Source of the DNA: Halisarca cf. caerulea
Taxonomy: Eukaryota; Porifera; Demospongiae; Chondrillida; Halisarcidae
Assembly (NCBI GenBank): GCA_963170055.1
Contig: CAUJGJ010000378.1
Location: 500,001 to 547,500, forward strand
Direction: 5' to 3'
DNA: 47,500 bases
Both the position numbers and the translations under genes were made by a program. Positions 22,360 to 34,022 of this stretch are shown one piece after another (within the stretch, counting starts at the first letter, position 1; the number at the start of each line of letters is the position of its first letter). The notes below the pieces were generated by a model. The model was not told where the DNA came from. It was given only the letters and a program-made list of their open reading frames with translations, and ran no database searches.

Positions 22360-23327
22360 CGCAGGTATGTTATGTCCAATTTTATGGCGCCGTCAAAATG
22401 GCCGCCACTACGGTGACCGTAATTGCACCCCTATTTTCTCCACAGATACCTCCTAAAAAGCCTACAAGAAGCCATGAATGATATTTTTAACTTGTCTACT
22501 ATGTAGAAATAACCTTTTCTTTTGTGTGATGTTTTCAACAGTTGCACAATTAATCATTTGCTACAACATACGAAAACAGCTTTAGTGAAAAAGGCGGAGA
22601 CCTAGATGGTGGTTTTTCAACCTTACAATGGGTTCAAAATGACCTTAGGATCAATATCTAAATTTTCACCGCGTATAATTTTGAAATTCAGTTCTTTCGT
22701 TGTTATGTACAGCATTTTGTAGTTTGCAAGCAAGGACAAGACAGGATATAGTTAAACATAACTTGAATGGAACAAGCAATCAAAATTATACGCGGTGAAA
22801 AGTTAGCTTTACCTTTTAGAAATCATCTCTTAAATTTCTGCAGTTATGCACCGCCATCTAGATCTCCGCCTTTTACGAAGAAATTTACCTAGTGCAGAAG
22901 ACCCAACTCCAGAGCAAAGTCACATGATGTCACGAGAACTAATTATGATGTCACGGTATTCATCATCACCGAACGGTGCACGTATACGCGTTGATCGTGA
23001 AGTTTAGAGCGCCGGTGCAATAGATACTTTCGTCCATGCAGCACTTCAATGCCTTAACTGGATGACGATCCATGCAAATGTACAGAGAATCGTACAGTAT
23101 AAGAGGTATCCCCATTGTAAACGTGGATTTTTGTTGAAACGGCCATATTAAAAAAAAGGCAAGCACGCGAGCGTGGCAGCCAGTATACTCGCGCGTATAT
23201 TGTCGTGTGGGACGTGGTCACATAGCGAGAGCGTGATAAATTGTCCGAGGCGTGACGATATACTCGCATACCTGCCAAACCGCAAAACGCCCCTTACCAG
23301 CCTCAATTCGGACATAACTTACCTGCG
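22360..23327. mobile_element. 968-bp inverted-repeat transposon in U1 with readable empty site
   Basis: Ends are CGCAGGTATGTTATGTCC at left and its reverse complement CGCAGGTAAGTTATGTCC at right. The flanking bases are AT on both sides, and the sister unit U2 (about 25200-25225) reads straight through the site with a single AT. So the insertion, its exact edges and a 2-bp duplication are all visible. No transposase frame is seen. Confidence 0.8.
22588..22877. repeat. Internal foldback inside the U1 transposon
   Basis: The arm at about 22588-22685 (AAAGGCGGAGACCTAGATGG ... CACCGCGTATAATTTTGAAA) is complementary to about 22783-22877, with the same outer and inner blocks and a divergent middle. 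It would fold into a long stem and may be a nested older element. Confidence 0.65.
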
Positions 23328-23796
23328 ATTGTGATGAATCTGCAAAGAGAGTTTGCTGTGGTAGCCTGGTAACTGTAATTTCATCTGAGTATCAACAATA
23401 TGTATTATGTGTTCCCGACAATTCATAGAGAATGGTTTAGCTGTAGATCCACAATCTGTAATACATGTATAATTGCAGGCAATTACAGGCAATACAATGA
23501 TTGAAACAATATAAATGTTTACAGGACAATTAAGATTCAGCATAGTAGTGGACTATGTATGGGCATGCACTGGGAAGGCCTTCAACCAAATGAAGGCGGC
23601 TATATGAGGTACACCCAGTAACCATGGTAATCTACAATCACAGTCAAAACATCCAAATTGGATAATTATGGGATAAATTAAATGTTGAGCATAACGTGTT
23701 CAGTTAACTACTATACAAATTCTCACTCCCTGCATGTATGCTGGCGACAATTTTGTTAGTCAGATTTTGTAAACATTGATTAATCAGTGACAAACA

Positions 23797-25155
23797 TTTC
23801 CTTCTGACTGACGATTTATGTGCTCTTTAAATGTAAGTCCTTAATCAATAGTAACTCCAAGGCATCTAACACTCCTATGTGTCTTCAAATCTCTACTTCT
23901 GACAGGGTCACCTTAATGTTCTCCAATTCTTAACTCTACCTTTCCTACTCAGCGTCATCACTTGCGTTTTGTTTTCATCTAGCTTTAAACCAGTGTTGCG
24001 CACCAGGTGAGCCAGTCCACCAAGATCATCTTCCAACACAGAGGCCACCTCCTGAGCAGTGCCAGCAGCATGGTACAATGTGGTGTCATCCGCACACTGC
24101 TTCACTGAGGTTTGACTAGTGGCATTGGGTATAGGTCATTGACATAAATAGTTAACAGCAGTGTACCTAAGATGTATCCTAGAGGTATTCCCCTCTGAAC
24201 CACCGCTCTGTCAGACTTCTCTTGTCCCAAACAAATTTAGTTAAAGGCACTGGTCACTCAGATAGTTCTCCAACCAAAGTAGCTCACTTCCCCGAATACC
24301 TTACATTCCCAACTTTCTCAGCAATAGATCACGGAACACCATATCAAAGGCTTTGCTAAAATCAACCATGGCAGTGCCAAGTAACTTGTCATCATCAATT
24401 GTGCATCTCCAGTTATCGATCATATATAAACAAGAACATCCTGGATTGTATGGTATGGTCTGAAACCGTATTGTGATCAATTCGGGATAGAATGGGTGGT
24501 AGGTAATTTTCTCCAAAACCAATGACAACTACAGGCAGCATGGATATGGGAGGGAAGTTACCTACATAAAAGTTAGATCCACCTTTATGCACAAGAGTTA
24601 GTAAGATGAGCCATTTACCAAGCTCGCAGTACAACAGTCCCCCCCCCTCCCCCCCGAGGCACTGGTTGAATAGGTAGGCCAGGCTTGAGCTAATTCCAGT
24701 AGCTGCCAGTCTCAACCATTGTGTACTTAGACCATCTGTTCCTGACCTCTTGCTCACATCGAGTCTATTTAACATTGCAAACACGCACTCTTCGGAAATG
24801 TCATCAAAGCAGAAGACGCTATTAACACAAGGATCTGATCAACAGATGTGCATGGCTCATTATGCACAGTTCCAATCAAGTTTGCAAACTGAGAGCTAAA
24901 TGCATCAACAATGCTCTTACAATTATACAGTTATCATGCCAGTGACCACCTTTACCTCGATGATTGGTTTTTTGACACCACCAAGAACTCTAGCAATTTC
25001 TTTCCACAACATCCTGCTATCCTTTTATTACTGATGCTATCCTTTCAGAAAACTTTGGACATAAAAGTCATGGAAAACAGCTACAAGATGCAAGATTCGA
25101 TCTAGTAGGATATCAATCTGTGCTTTCGTTTGAACCTAGTTTTGCGAGCAAACAC
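23797..25155 (-). pseudogene. Decayed non-LTR reverse transcriptase, copy 2
   Basis: Minus-strand fragments in separate frames: about 24784-24530 (RLDVSKRSGTDGLSTQWLRL, then VHKGGSNFYVGNFPPISML, the RT finger motif), about 24400-24310 (AMVDFSKAFD, the palm motif A aspartate block), and about 24105-23908 (ADDTTLYHAAGTAQEV, motif C, then the GLKLDENKTQVM thumb-side motif). Frameshifts separate all three. The C-terminal part is absent because the unit begins there. Confidence 0.75.
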
Positions 25156-25684
25156 CCGGATCTTTACCAGTGCTTCTGCCCCCTCCATAAAGACATTTGA
25201 AGTTTCCACAGCAATTGTGATGAATCTGCAAAGAGAGTTTGCTGTGGTAGCCTGGTAACTATAATTTCATCTGAGTATCAACAATATGTATTATATGTGT
25301 TGCCAACAATTCATAGAGAATGGTTTAGCTGTAGATCCACAATCTGTAATACATGTATAATTGCAGGGCCAGGCAATACAATGATTGAAACAATATAAAT
25401 GTTTACAGGACAATTAAGATTCAGCGTAGTAGTGGACTATGTATGGGCATGCACTGGGAAGGCCTTCAACCAAATGAAGGCGGCTATATGAGGTATACAC
25501 CCAGTAACCATGGTAATCTACAATCACAGTCAAAACATCCTGATTGGATAATTATGGGGTAAATTAAATATTGAGCATAACATGTTCAGTGAACTACTAT
25601 ACAAATTCTCACTCCCTGCATGTATGCTGGCGACAATTTTGTTAGTCAGATTTTGTAAACATTGATTAATCAGTGACAAAACAT
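23797..25684. repeat. Segmental tandem repeat, unit U2 (internally deleted)
   Basis: Carries the RT region and the terminal segment but lacks the middle segment present in U1 and U3; the deletion joins GGATCTTTACCAG directly to TGCTTCTGCCCCC near 25170. The junction with U1 (AACATTTCCTTCTGACTGAC) is the same as the U2/U3 junction. Confidence 0.8.
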
Positions 25685-26905
25685 TTCCTTCTGACTGACA
25701 ATTTATGTGCTCTTTCAATGTAAGTCCTTCATCAATAGTAACTCCAAGGCATCTAACACTCCTATGTGTCTTAAAATCTCTACTTCTGACAGGGTCACCT
25801 TAATGTTCTCCAATTCTTTAACTCTACCTTTCCTACTCAGCATCATCACTTGTGTTTTGTTTTCATTTAGCTTTAAACCAGTGTTGCGCACCAGGTGAGC
25901 CAGTCCACCAAGATCATCTTTCAACACAGAGGCCACCTCCTGAGCAGTGCCCGCAGCATAGTACAAGGTGGTGTCGTCCACTTACTGCTTCACTGAGGTT
26001 TGACTAGTGGCATTGGGTAAATTTAGTTAAAGGCACCGGTCACTCAGCAGCTCATTTCCCCGAATACCTTACATTCCCAACTTTCTCAGCAATAGATCAC
26101 GGCACACCATATCAAAGGCTTTGCTAAAATCAACCATGGCAATGCCATAAACTTGTCATCATCAATTGTGTATTTCCAGTCATCGATCATAGAAACAAGA
26201 ACATCCTGGATTGTATGGTACGGTCTGAAACCGTATTGTGATCAATTCAGGATAGAATGGGTGGTAGGTAGCCATACAGTTGCTGTTGGGCAACTTTCTT
26301 TAAAACCTTGACAAATACAGGCAGCATGGATATGGGATGGAAGTTACCTACATCAAAGTGATGAGCCATTTTCCAAGCTCGCAGTACCACAGACCCCCCC
26401 CGAGGCACTGGTCGAATAGGTAGGCCAGGCTTGAGCTAATTCCAGTAGCTGCCAGTCTCAACCATTGTGTACTTAGACCATCTGTTCCTGACCTCTTGCT
26501 CACATCAAGTCTACTTAACATTGCAAACACGCACTCTTTGGAAATGTCATCAAAACAGAAGACACTATTAACACAAGAGAACAGATCAACAGATGTGCAT
26601 GGCTGGCTATGCACAGTTCCAATCAAGCTTGGAAACTGAGAGCTAAATGAATCAACAATGCTCTTACAATATGTTAGCATGTCAGTGACCACCCTTGCCT
26701 CGGTGTTTAGTTTTTTGACGCCACAGAGAACTCTAGCAATCTTCTTCCACAAGCTTCTTGCTATCCTTTTATCACTGATGCTATCCTATTTAAATAACCT
26801 TGGACATAAAAGTCATGGATAAAAGCTGCAAGATGCGAGATTCGATCTAGTAGGATTTCAATCTGTGCTTTCATTTGAACCTAGTTTTGCGAGCAAATGC
26901 CAGGA
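25685..26905 (-). pseudogene. Decayed non-LTR reverse transcriptase, copy 3
   Basis: Minus-strand frames at about 26752-26348 (VRRELL-type linker through FSSQFPSLIGTV, ECVFAMLSRLDVSKRSGTDG, WLRLAATGISSSLAYLF) and 25981-25715 (DDTTLYYAAGTAQEVASVL, then GLKLNENKTQVMMLSRKGR). The intervening palm-A part (about 26160-26090) is frame-shifted. Same element as copies 1 and 2. Confidence 0.75.
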
Positions 26906-27155
26906 TCTTTACCAGCGGAATTTACTTCTTTCTATTTGTTAAAAGAGAACATTGTCAAGGCATACATAGCTTATAGTCTTTGTATTATCCCCTTAGCGAT
27001 TCAGATATATACTAAGCGTGTACCATGCGGTAGATAGGGTAAAAGGTGATTTTCAAACAGATGCTCATATTCAAACAGAAAGCAAGCCGGCTATTTGAAG
27101 GATCCTCAAGATGACGCCATTGTCCACAAATCGGACATAACAATGTCTTACCTTT

Positions 27156-27616
27156 AACATGTTCTGAAGTAAATGTGAATATTCTGATTTGGCTTGTAGC
27201 CAAAATTGCTAACTTTCATACTGTTTTCATAACAAATCTGCAGGGATTGTTGTAAACAAGCATATTGTTATGCAAAACAGCCTTGTTTTTAGCCAGGTAT
27301 GTTGAAAACCAAAGGAATGTTGTCAAAACTTTGCAAATGTTGGGCCAATAACAATTTCCATTTTAGCTTGTTTTCTTACAAGTGCACGGTAATTCACAGG
27401 TTATTGCCCTATCACCAGCAAACTCAAACAGGATTTCACAAATTTGTGATTTTCAGTTTTCACAAATTTGTGATTTAGCAATTTGGGCTGCTGATTATTA
27501 CCACAAATTTGTGAAAAAGTCACTGTTTGTTGTTTGTGGTTGCATGTTTTTGGTCAAGAACATTAATTTTTTGGTGAGTTTAAATCAGAATCTTCATGTT
27601 TACTTCAGAACATGTT
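27156..27616. mobile_element. 461-bp inverted-repeat element in U3 with empty site in U1
   Basis: Terminal inverted repeats of ~35 bases: left AACATGTTCTGAAGTAAATG, right (reverse complement) AACATGTTCTGAAGTAAACA, both continuing to TTCTGATTT. Flanked by CTTT on each side (27152-27155, 27617-27620), while U1 near 21943-21950 has the site once. Inside are three copies of the perfect palindrome CACAAATTTGTG (27437, 27461, 27502) and a partial R1 match near 27219. No transposase. Confidence 0.75.
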
Positions 27617-28523
27617 CTTTGTCGTTAGAATGCACATATCATCTTGCCCATAAGTGCAGTTTATCATGTGTGCATTATATGCATGTGCACTGGTCACAGA
27701 TAACTCACCTATTCAGCTATATATTGGCATGAAACACATGTTTGCAGATCTACAGTCATGTTTAGTATCAGATACTCTAAGGAACATGTATGGTAAACTG
27801 CTACTTCAATATCTTATTGACATGAACATCCACGATGCCAATTCGTATTGCATACAACACAATGAGGCCCAACATATTGCATACAACACAATTTATGCCA
27901 TCACTACGTACATGCATGTATGGTATAATATCAATGACATCTGAATCAGATGTAACAGTGACAACACATTAGTCACACTATCGGGTTATAGAATAATACG
28001 TTTGTCCCTCCATAAAGACATTTATTTTCAAGTTTCCACAGCAATTGGAAGAATGATCAATATACACATAGAGTTTAATTTGCTGTGGTAGCCTGGTAAC
28101 TGTAATTTCATCTGAGTATAAACAATAAGTATTATGTGTTCACAACAATTCATAGAGAATGGTGCAAGCTGTAGATCCACAATCTGTCATACATGATAAT
28201 CTATAATTATAATTGCAGGCAATTACAGGCAATACAATGATTGAAACAATATAAATGTTTACAGGACAATTAAGATTCAGCGTAGTAGTTGACTATGTAT
28301 GGGTATGCACTGGGAAGGCCTTCAACCAAATGAAGGCGGCTATATGAGGTACACCCAGTAACCATGGTAATCTACAATCACAGTCAAAACATCCAGATTG
28401 GATAATTACGGGATAAAATTGAATGTTGAACCTAATATATACACAGTGAACTACTACGCACATGTCGCTCCCTGCATGTATGCTGGCGGCATGTTTGTAA
28501 GTCAGTTTTTGTAAACACTGATT

Positions 28524-28840
28524 CATCAGTATGAATAATTAAGCAGTCCTATTGCTTGGCTTTTGACAGCAGTAGAGTATATATCGTTGAGACTGTAATG
28601 GCTGTTTTTAACTAAAAAGAATGAAATTTTCTTCAGAAATATATAAAATAAAATAAAATAAAATGTAAAAGATTGAAGTAACATTATACTATAGATGTAG
28701 AAAGCGTGCATATATCACTATTCATGTAATCATTCAAAAGCGTACTAAATACGAAAAAAAGTTGGTCACAATAATAAGAGAAGGTCTTGAAGTCTTTAGT
28801 TTCATGAACATGAGCATAACTAACAAACAGGGATGGATGT
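28524..28840. other. Gene-free AT-rich spacer
   Basis: No gene; a short (AAAAT)n run at about 28645-28663. Confidence 0.5.
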
Positions 28841-28985
28841 AAGACTTTAGAAATAGGAGCAAAATTTGACTTTAGAAATAGGAGCAAAATAGCTAGACAG
28901 TGGGAGCAAAATAGCTAGCCAGTGGGAGCAAAGTGCCAGTGGGAGCAAAGTGCCAGTGGGAGCAAAATAGCTAGACAGTGGGAGA
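28841..28985. repeat. Minisatellite with GTGGGAGCAAA core
   Basis: Successive imperfect units: two of GACTTTAGAAATAGGAGCAA, then five or six built on CAGTGGGAGCAAA with either AATAGCTAGAC or GTGC between, giving unit lengths of about 16 and 23 bases. Confidence 0.8.
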
Positions 28986-29186
28986 AACCAAGATAGTACA
29001 TGAAGCAGATTTAGATGACGAGTAACCTGTTCCAGATAATGTTGATATGGTCAGACCAAGTTAGTGGGGGTATCATTAACGAGAACACCAAGAAATTTCA
29101 AGCAGCTGACCTGATTATCCATATGACCAACAGCCACTGTTTTTGCAACTTATTCTTGTAAGAGTCAATGAGCCGGCATGGACTTA
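28986..29186 (-). pseudogene. Short reverse-transcriptase fragment abutting copy C
   Basis: On the minus strand the sequence reads VSCLKFLGVLVND, then after a frameshift TWSDHINIIWNRL, followed by a WFLP-like LGFS. This is the familiar region just after the thumb of jockey/CR1-like RTs (FLGVxIDxxLxWxxHI). Its 5' boundary coincides with the point where copy C of the large gene stops matching copy B. Confidence 0.6.
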
Positions 29187-29485
29187 GTCCTCCATGAGGT
29201 AGAGCATCAATTGGTATGCATCTTGGAGGCGTGCCTGCTGTTGTCTTGAATGCAAATCTCCCAAACTGTTCAGCTGCAATGAGGTCCATTCTTCCCAATT
29301 GCAAACAACTTGACCTCTATTGAAGGATCATTGGCATCAATTGGCTGTCATAGCATAACTTGTTATTCTCCAGCGTTTGTCAAATTCGACAAATGCGATG
29401 CAAAGATATGTCCGCTCTATCGAGGTGATGGCATCATCACTGACAACAGAACTGTATGGAACTATATCCATCACAAATGTTGCAT
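29187..29485 (-). pseudogene. N-terminal fragment of the C80/RTX gene family (copy C)
   Basis: Reads on the minus strand from a conserved ATGCAxxATTTG-type start at 29485 to about 29187, where similarity ends in the PHGG stretch just before the catalytic His would occur. The best preserved part is FKTTAGTPPRCIPIDALPHG (about 29250-29190), nearest to copy B rather than A. Frame is lost between the start and this block. No trace of the rest of the gene follows, so only about the first 105 codons survive. Clearly non-functional as a protease. Confidence 0.8.
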
Positions 29486-30100
29486 GATTGCAACAACTGC
29501 AGAGGTTTTATTTGCAAATGAAACATAGCAATAAGATTATTACTATAATACAGATTTTCATGTCGGCTGATGAAAGTGTATGTGATCAAAACATCATATA
29601 TTATTGATTTGGATTTGTCTATACTATGTGATTGCTCAATCAGATAGTGATCTACTTGTTTGTAATATTATTATTATTATAAATATATTATAGCCATGTG
29701 AATCTAGAAACGGAACTGTGCAATTAAAAAGGGAGTGCTAAATTATGTAAATATATGTACACAAGACGTACGTGCACTAGCTCTGGTGATTATTTGTATG
29801 TAATTTATTACATTTAGTGTGAGTATGAGTTGCATGGTTGCATGGGTGGGTAAGTTTGATGTGTATAATATAATTATGTATGAGTGTACATTTGTATAAC
29901 ATTGATTATACTGTGTTAATGCATGCGTGCATGTGTGAATTCATATTGTGTGTGGGCATGGCTTCATGTGTGCTTTTTGGGACCCTACGTATACATGATG
30001 AGTCTAAAACTTCACAATAGTTATTAAATTAAAACATTTGAAGGAGTTCAATGTTGAGACATGCATGTTTGGTTGCATGTAGGTGGACGTAGTGTATAGT
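29486..30100. other. 5' flank of copy C, homologous to flanks of copies A and B
   Basis: 29700-29960 follows the same order as 47235-47460 upstream of copy B (CTGTGCAATT, GTACAC/GTGCAC..CTCTGGTGATTA, GTGTTAATG, CATGTGTG). 29975-30090 matches the upstream of copy A (TTTGGGACCC...GCATGTAGGTGGAC). No gene. Confidence 0.6.
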
Positions 30101-30381
30101 GGACAACCCTTTGGGGTCTTATACCAGAAGTTTGCATTCACTACTTCCTGCATGTAATTGAATTCACTTTACACGCATGCGCAGCTAGAATGATCAACCA
30201 TGTGCTCGTCTGCCTGTCTCATCTCATACTATTCTGTGAAAGTGTTGAAGTCATTCTATAGCAACTAATGGTTATGGTTCCACCTTGAACCTCGCATAAA
30301 ACATCATATTACTGATAACAAGCAATGATGGCCATTTTGATCGAACAAGCCTTCTCCAGCACCACTGACTACACCTCGACA

Positions 30382-30610
30382 CCCCACTGTGTGCACCATA
30401 ACCATGCACTTTGGCATGTCCTTCTCTTGTATGTTTGAGAAGTGCCTGGTAGCTCACTGGTCACATCCTCTCCTTAACTATCAACTGGTTGCCACCATGC
30501 AACTTGATACCTCACTGTGTGCTCCATGACCACTTCTGGACGTCCTTCTCTTGCGTGTTCAAACAGTGCCTTAATGGTAGCTCGCTGATTAGTACCTCCT
30601 CTCCTTAACC
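30382..30610 (+). repeat. Two tandem copies of a ~120-bp sequence
   Basis: 30382-30478 and 30504-30609 share CACTGTGTGC(A/T)CCAT, CCTTCTCTTG(T/C)(A/G)TGTT, GTAGCTC(A/G)CTG and CCTCTCCTTAAC. No coding potential. 30100-30380 and 30610-31090 hold nothing recognisable. Confidence 0.7.
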
Positions 30611-31093
30611 TATATAGGCCCATCCTCGGCCCAGCTTCAACCAGTCTGGCCTGGCCTCACATAATTTCTTTTCATCTTTGGCCAGGCCGCTTTGCCTTTA
30701 AAAAATTACTTCATTCAATGTCTTCACCTCACCTAGGCATTTAATTCCCTCCAATTGTGCAAAACCTGATCGAATGTTACAGTCTGAATTGAATGTTTAT
30801 TGTGACATGGCGAAAATGTCAGCTAGTGCTTCTTTTGTCAGATACAGATCATGAGTAGCATATTGGTCAACATCACGACCTCACAGACAGCACTTGTGTG
30901 GATGTCACAGAGGAGCTCCTACATAAGTCTGGTGGAGATCAGCTGCAGTCTGTATATACATCATCATCAGTACTAGTCATACACAATCCATGCAAATGCT
31001 ATGATAATGGGCAAGGCTTGGATCCAGGTGCCGGGAGCTTCGCACTAGCAGCCAGGTATCTAGGCCACAACATCTGAAAAGCATTTAGCATAA

Positions 31094-31323
31094 TAGTGGC
31101 ACCTTGCTAACCCGCCACTCCAAGAGACACAATTTTTATGCTGCATGGATTAGCAAGAATTCTGGATTATTCAGAACCCATGCAATCGATCACTGAACTT
31201 TCACTATTATTATGGAATAGATTAAAATTATTGATGTGGTTGGAGTGCAATTTATATGGTCGGTTTCAGGAATAGAAATAATTTTGGATTATTCAGAAGT
31301 CAGTTTAGCAAGGTTTCACCGTA
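31094..31323. mobile_element. Tigger-type miniature inverted-repeat element
   Basis: The left end reads AGTGGCACCTTGCTAACCCG and the right end, reversed, CGGTGAAACCTTGCTAAACTG, next to TA. A GGATTATTCAGAA block occurs inside near both ends. Edges uncertain by a few bases. From 31324 to 32187 no gene is recognised. Confidence 0.55.
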
Positions 31324-32187
31324 TACAACTTTGCATGAACCAATGCATGAAGTTTATAGGCCTATTATATTAAATACTTTAGTTTGATGAAATTCAATGT
31401 TCTGTTTCTGAATAAAATATTGTCTTGCTACAATCTTTGTGAGCTTACCCCTTGCTCCCAACAACATCTTGCATGTGAGCTCTTTCACCCATGACTTACA
31501 TCATTATGGTGCTTCTATTTTCGGCAAGTGGTAATTAAGCTAATACGCAGGTTTGTTTCCTGTGCAAATTAGTCAATTTTGTCATAAATTGCCATGACAA
31601 TTATACATCACAACAATGGCACTATAACTATATGGGGCAGATATATAGCAAAGTACAGCTGTGCCAGGTATATGTAACCAGATCTTGCTTTATAAAATTT
31701 GGAATTATTGCATTGTTATCTGACTTCCAAAGTGAACACTTTTGACAAAATGCCAGTTTGTAGAGGTTAATTGGGCCTATTGAGTGCAGCAGAATCAACG
31801 TTGGATTGAAAGTTAGCAGGTTACTGGATTATAGAGGTCAGTTTGTATAGTGAAAGGGTTGGTGTCAGAATACCGGTCATGCAGTTTAAGTGATTGAATT
31901 TAGGCTTATATAGGTGCCAGCGTATAGGCAGGTTCCATGCACAACTCAATAATTGCTAGTTAACAAGCTCATGCATCTAGAATAGATCATAATGTTCATT
32001 AACTGCAGCATCACATAAGCAAGTAGAATCAATATGATTTGAATTGTCTAGTTACTTAGTTAGTCGCTTATGTATATGATAAGTTGATCTTACATTATTG
32101 CTTTGTGTCATGATGTTGGCTTTTGAGCAACAGTTACTTAAGAATGACTGAATTACGCATGCATATGACTCTTCATCTGATACTTTG

Positions 32188-32608
32188 TTAGAAAGAATAA
32201 TCCACGTAATAAGAATATTCTATCTTGTTGTCCAGCCTCTCCACATCTCTGCTGCATGGTGTGAGGATGTCCACTCTATAGTTGCTGGTCATGACATCAT
32301 CACCAACTTCAAGTATACCTGTATCTTGATCCCAAATTTGAATGTCGAAATGAGACCATTCCCCGTACCCAAAATACAACTCCTGATTCCACACCGGGAG
32401 AAGTTCCCCATCCTTTACATCAGTGTTCATAGTTACATGGGAACCATCCCGTTTGAATGCGATGACTGTGGCATATGGGTCAGGTAAATCAAGCCCTATG
32501 CCAACCCCATCAGTTTCTGGAAGGTTGTAGGCTTTGATCACTGTGACTCTTAATCCTCCGGGAACATGGCTGCTAACTCTAGCATCCGAAAGACAGTGCT
32601 ATGAACAT
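32188..32608 (-). pseudogene. Second C2-domain gene, signal peptide frame broken (C2-2)
   Basis: The C2 domain is open and well preserved (VTVIKAYNLPETDG, LPDPYATVIAF, LLPVWNQELYFGYGEWSHFD, IWDQD, and the Tyr-rich tail). The ancestral ATG aligns at 32608, but a 14-base loss near 32589 relative to C2-1 puts the signal peptide out of frame, with a stop after nine codons. No in-frame ATG precedes the domain; the first lies well inside it. So it is probably a pseudogene, or encodes a product lacking the export signal if another start or exon is used. The domain's intactness suggests the damage is recent. Confidence 0.75.
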
Positions 32609-32639
32609 TGCAGTCAGAGACTCTATGCAAAAAAGAAAA

Positions 32640-32885
32640 ATTATTGTACAAACTGAATATAAAGTTTACTTTTGACTGTTATCTTTCTGAATCACTAGAC
32701 ACTGTCTCTTACTTCGTGAGGAAAGCATTGTTGGGCTAAGAGGCAGTGAAATGGGCTTCTGAATCAGCCTTTTAATTTGTCAGTCTGAGATCTTCTTGTG
32801 ATGATTTTTGAGACGCAAATCAGCTGTTTCAGCCAATGGGCAAAAGTAAGTTGACCTGATTTATGCACACAGCCATAAATTTATA
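32640..32885. other. Unoccupied retrotransposon site and conserved C2 upstream region
   Basis: AAACTGAATATAAAGTTTAC and ACTTTTGACTG are contiguous here but separated by 2.6 kb of retrotransposon at the C2-1 locus. CAGCTGTTTCAGCCAA and AAGTAAGTTGACCTGATTTA recur at 19035-19085. From 32886 to 34020 I see no gene. Confidence 0.65.
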
Positions 32886-34018
32886 CCCTTTAAGTTGCAC
32901 CTGTATGGCTACAATTCTTTTTCAAATTGATATATAATCACAATCTCAGACTAAATGATATGCAGGAGGTTTGAGTTATGAAAGTAATTTTAAGATATCA
33001 GTCATTATGCATCAGCACTCAGAAGAATAAAACTTAATTGGGCCAGGGTCAACTAAAGATGGACTTTGTAAATGGCGAGGGTTTGTGGCAGTTGTTGCAA
33101 TCAACTCCTCCTTTCTTGAATGTATATTCAGATTGAACGAAAGCCTTTTCCATACACAAGCAGCATTTTGTTTTCTGCTTGCTGCTTTCCCCATACTGAA
33201 ACTTAAGGAACAATGCATGTATGGGATTATCTTTGCTCTACTTGTAATGTGGCATAAATAACCTAATTTTAAATAATTATTATTAAGGCACTAATGTACT
33301 TTCCTGCATTTAATCAAAGTAGCAGTTACTTTTGCTTCTGCTGTTCTTTCAAAGTGTCGATTAATAGTGAATAAATCATAATACAGTTTATGTCAGTAGT
33401 ATTCTTCGTACTGCATGGCTGGCTTTATAGACTAAATATGACAATAAGCTTGCACAGTTTAAATTTCTACCCGGTGGCGGCTTATGGCCCAGAATTGAAA
33501 TTTTCAACTCAAATTGTGACTCCAATCCAAGACTTAAGAGTGGCTTACTTGGCAGTCTCATTGCAGTCACTAAAAATCCGTATAGTAGTGTTCACAGAAG
33601 GAACACTCTAGTTGTCAAGCGGCCGTCATTGATCGCAAACAACTTCGAAACAATTAACTTTAAACCAACATATCACTAAATTTAAACAAACCACATAGTG
33701 TTTGAACACTCTCGGTGAGATTTAAGACACTTATGGTGCTAGCTAGTACACTCCCTTGCTAGAATGGTAGTCTGCTTGTATTGAGTAACATTGAGCCCAA
33801 ATTTAATGGTGAGCCCTAGCTTTATCATTGAGGTTGAGAGGACTCCTTCACAGCTAGTGGAAACACAACTATATATAAGGTGCTGTCTTTACCCGGTACC
33901 AGTAAGGCTAGCCCTAAGGGAGGTCAAACCTTCCTGTACAGTGATAAGAAGCAATGAAGGTACATAACATTGTAGTGAGCACAGAATAATGTTTTACTGT
34001 GGTACAACAATTATAATG

Positions 34019-34022
<4 letters not shown>

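Larger units (their letters stand above)
20508..23796. repeat. Segmental tandem repeat, unit U1
   Basis: First of three head-to-tail units. The order in each full unit is RT 3' region, RT 5' region, a segment containing TTAGCGATTCAGATA and GCAGATCTACAGTCATGTTTAG, then a segment with TTTGCTGTGGTAGCCTGGTAAC, GTTTACAGGACAATTAAGAT and GAAGGCCTTCAACCAAATGA. U1 additionally carries the 968-bp insertion at 22360-23327. Confidence 0.8.
25685..28523. repeat. Segmental tandem repeat, unit U3
   Basis: Full-order unit; includes the 461-bp insertion at 27156-27616 that U1 lacks. It ends at the same point as U1 and U2 (after ACTGATTCATCAGT). Across the segments compared, U2 and U3 look closest to each other. 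Confidence 0.8.

Noticed and set aside
28841..28985. CRISPR-like repeat array
   Set aside because: Units are imperfect, adjacent and of mixed length without unique spacers; it is a minisatellite in a eukaryotic context.
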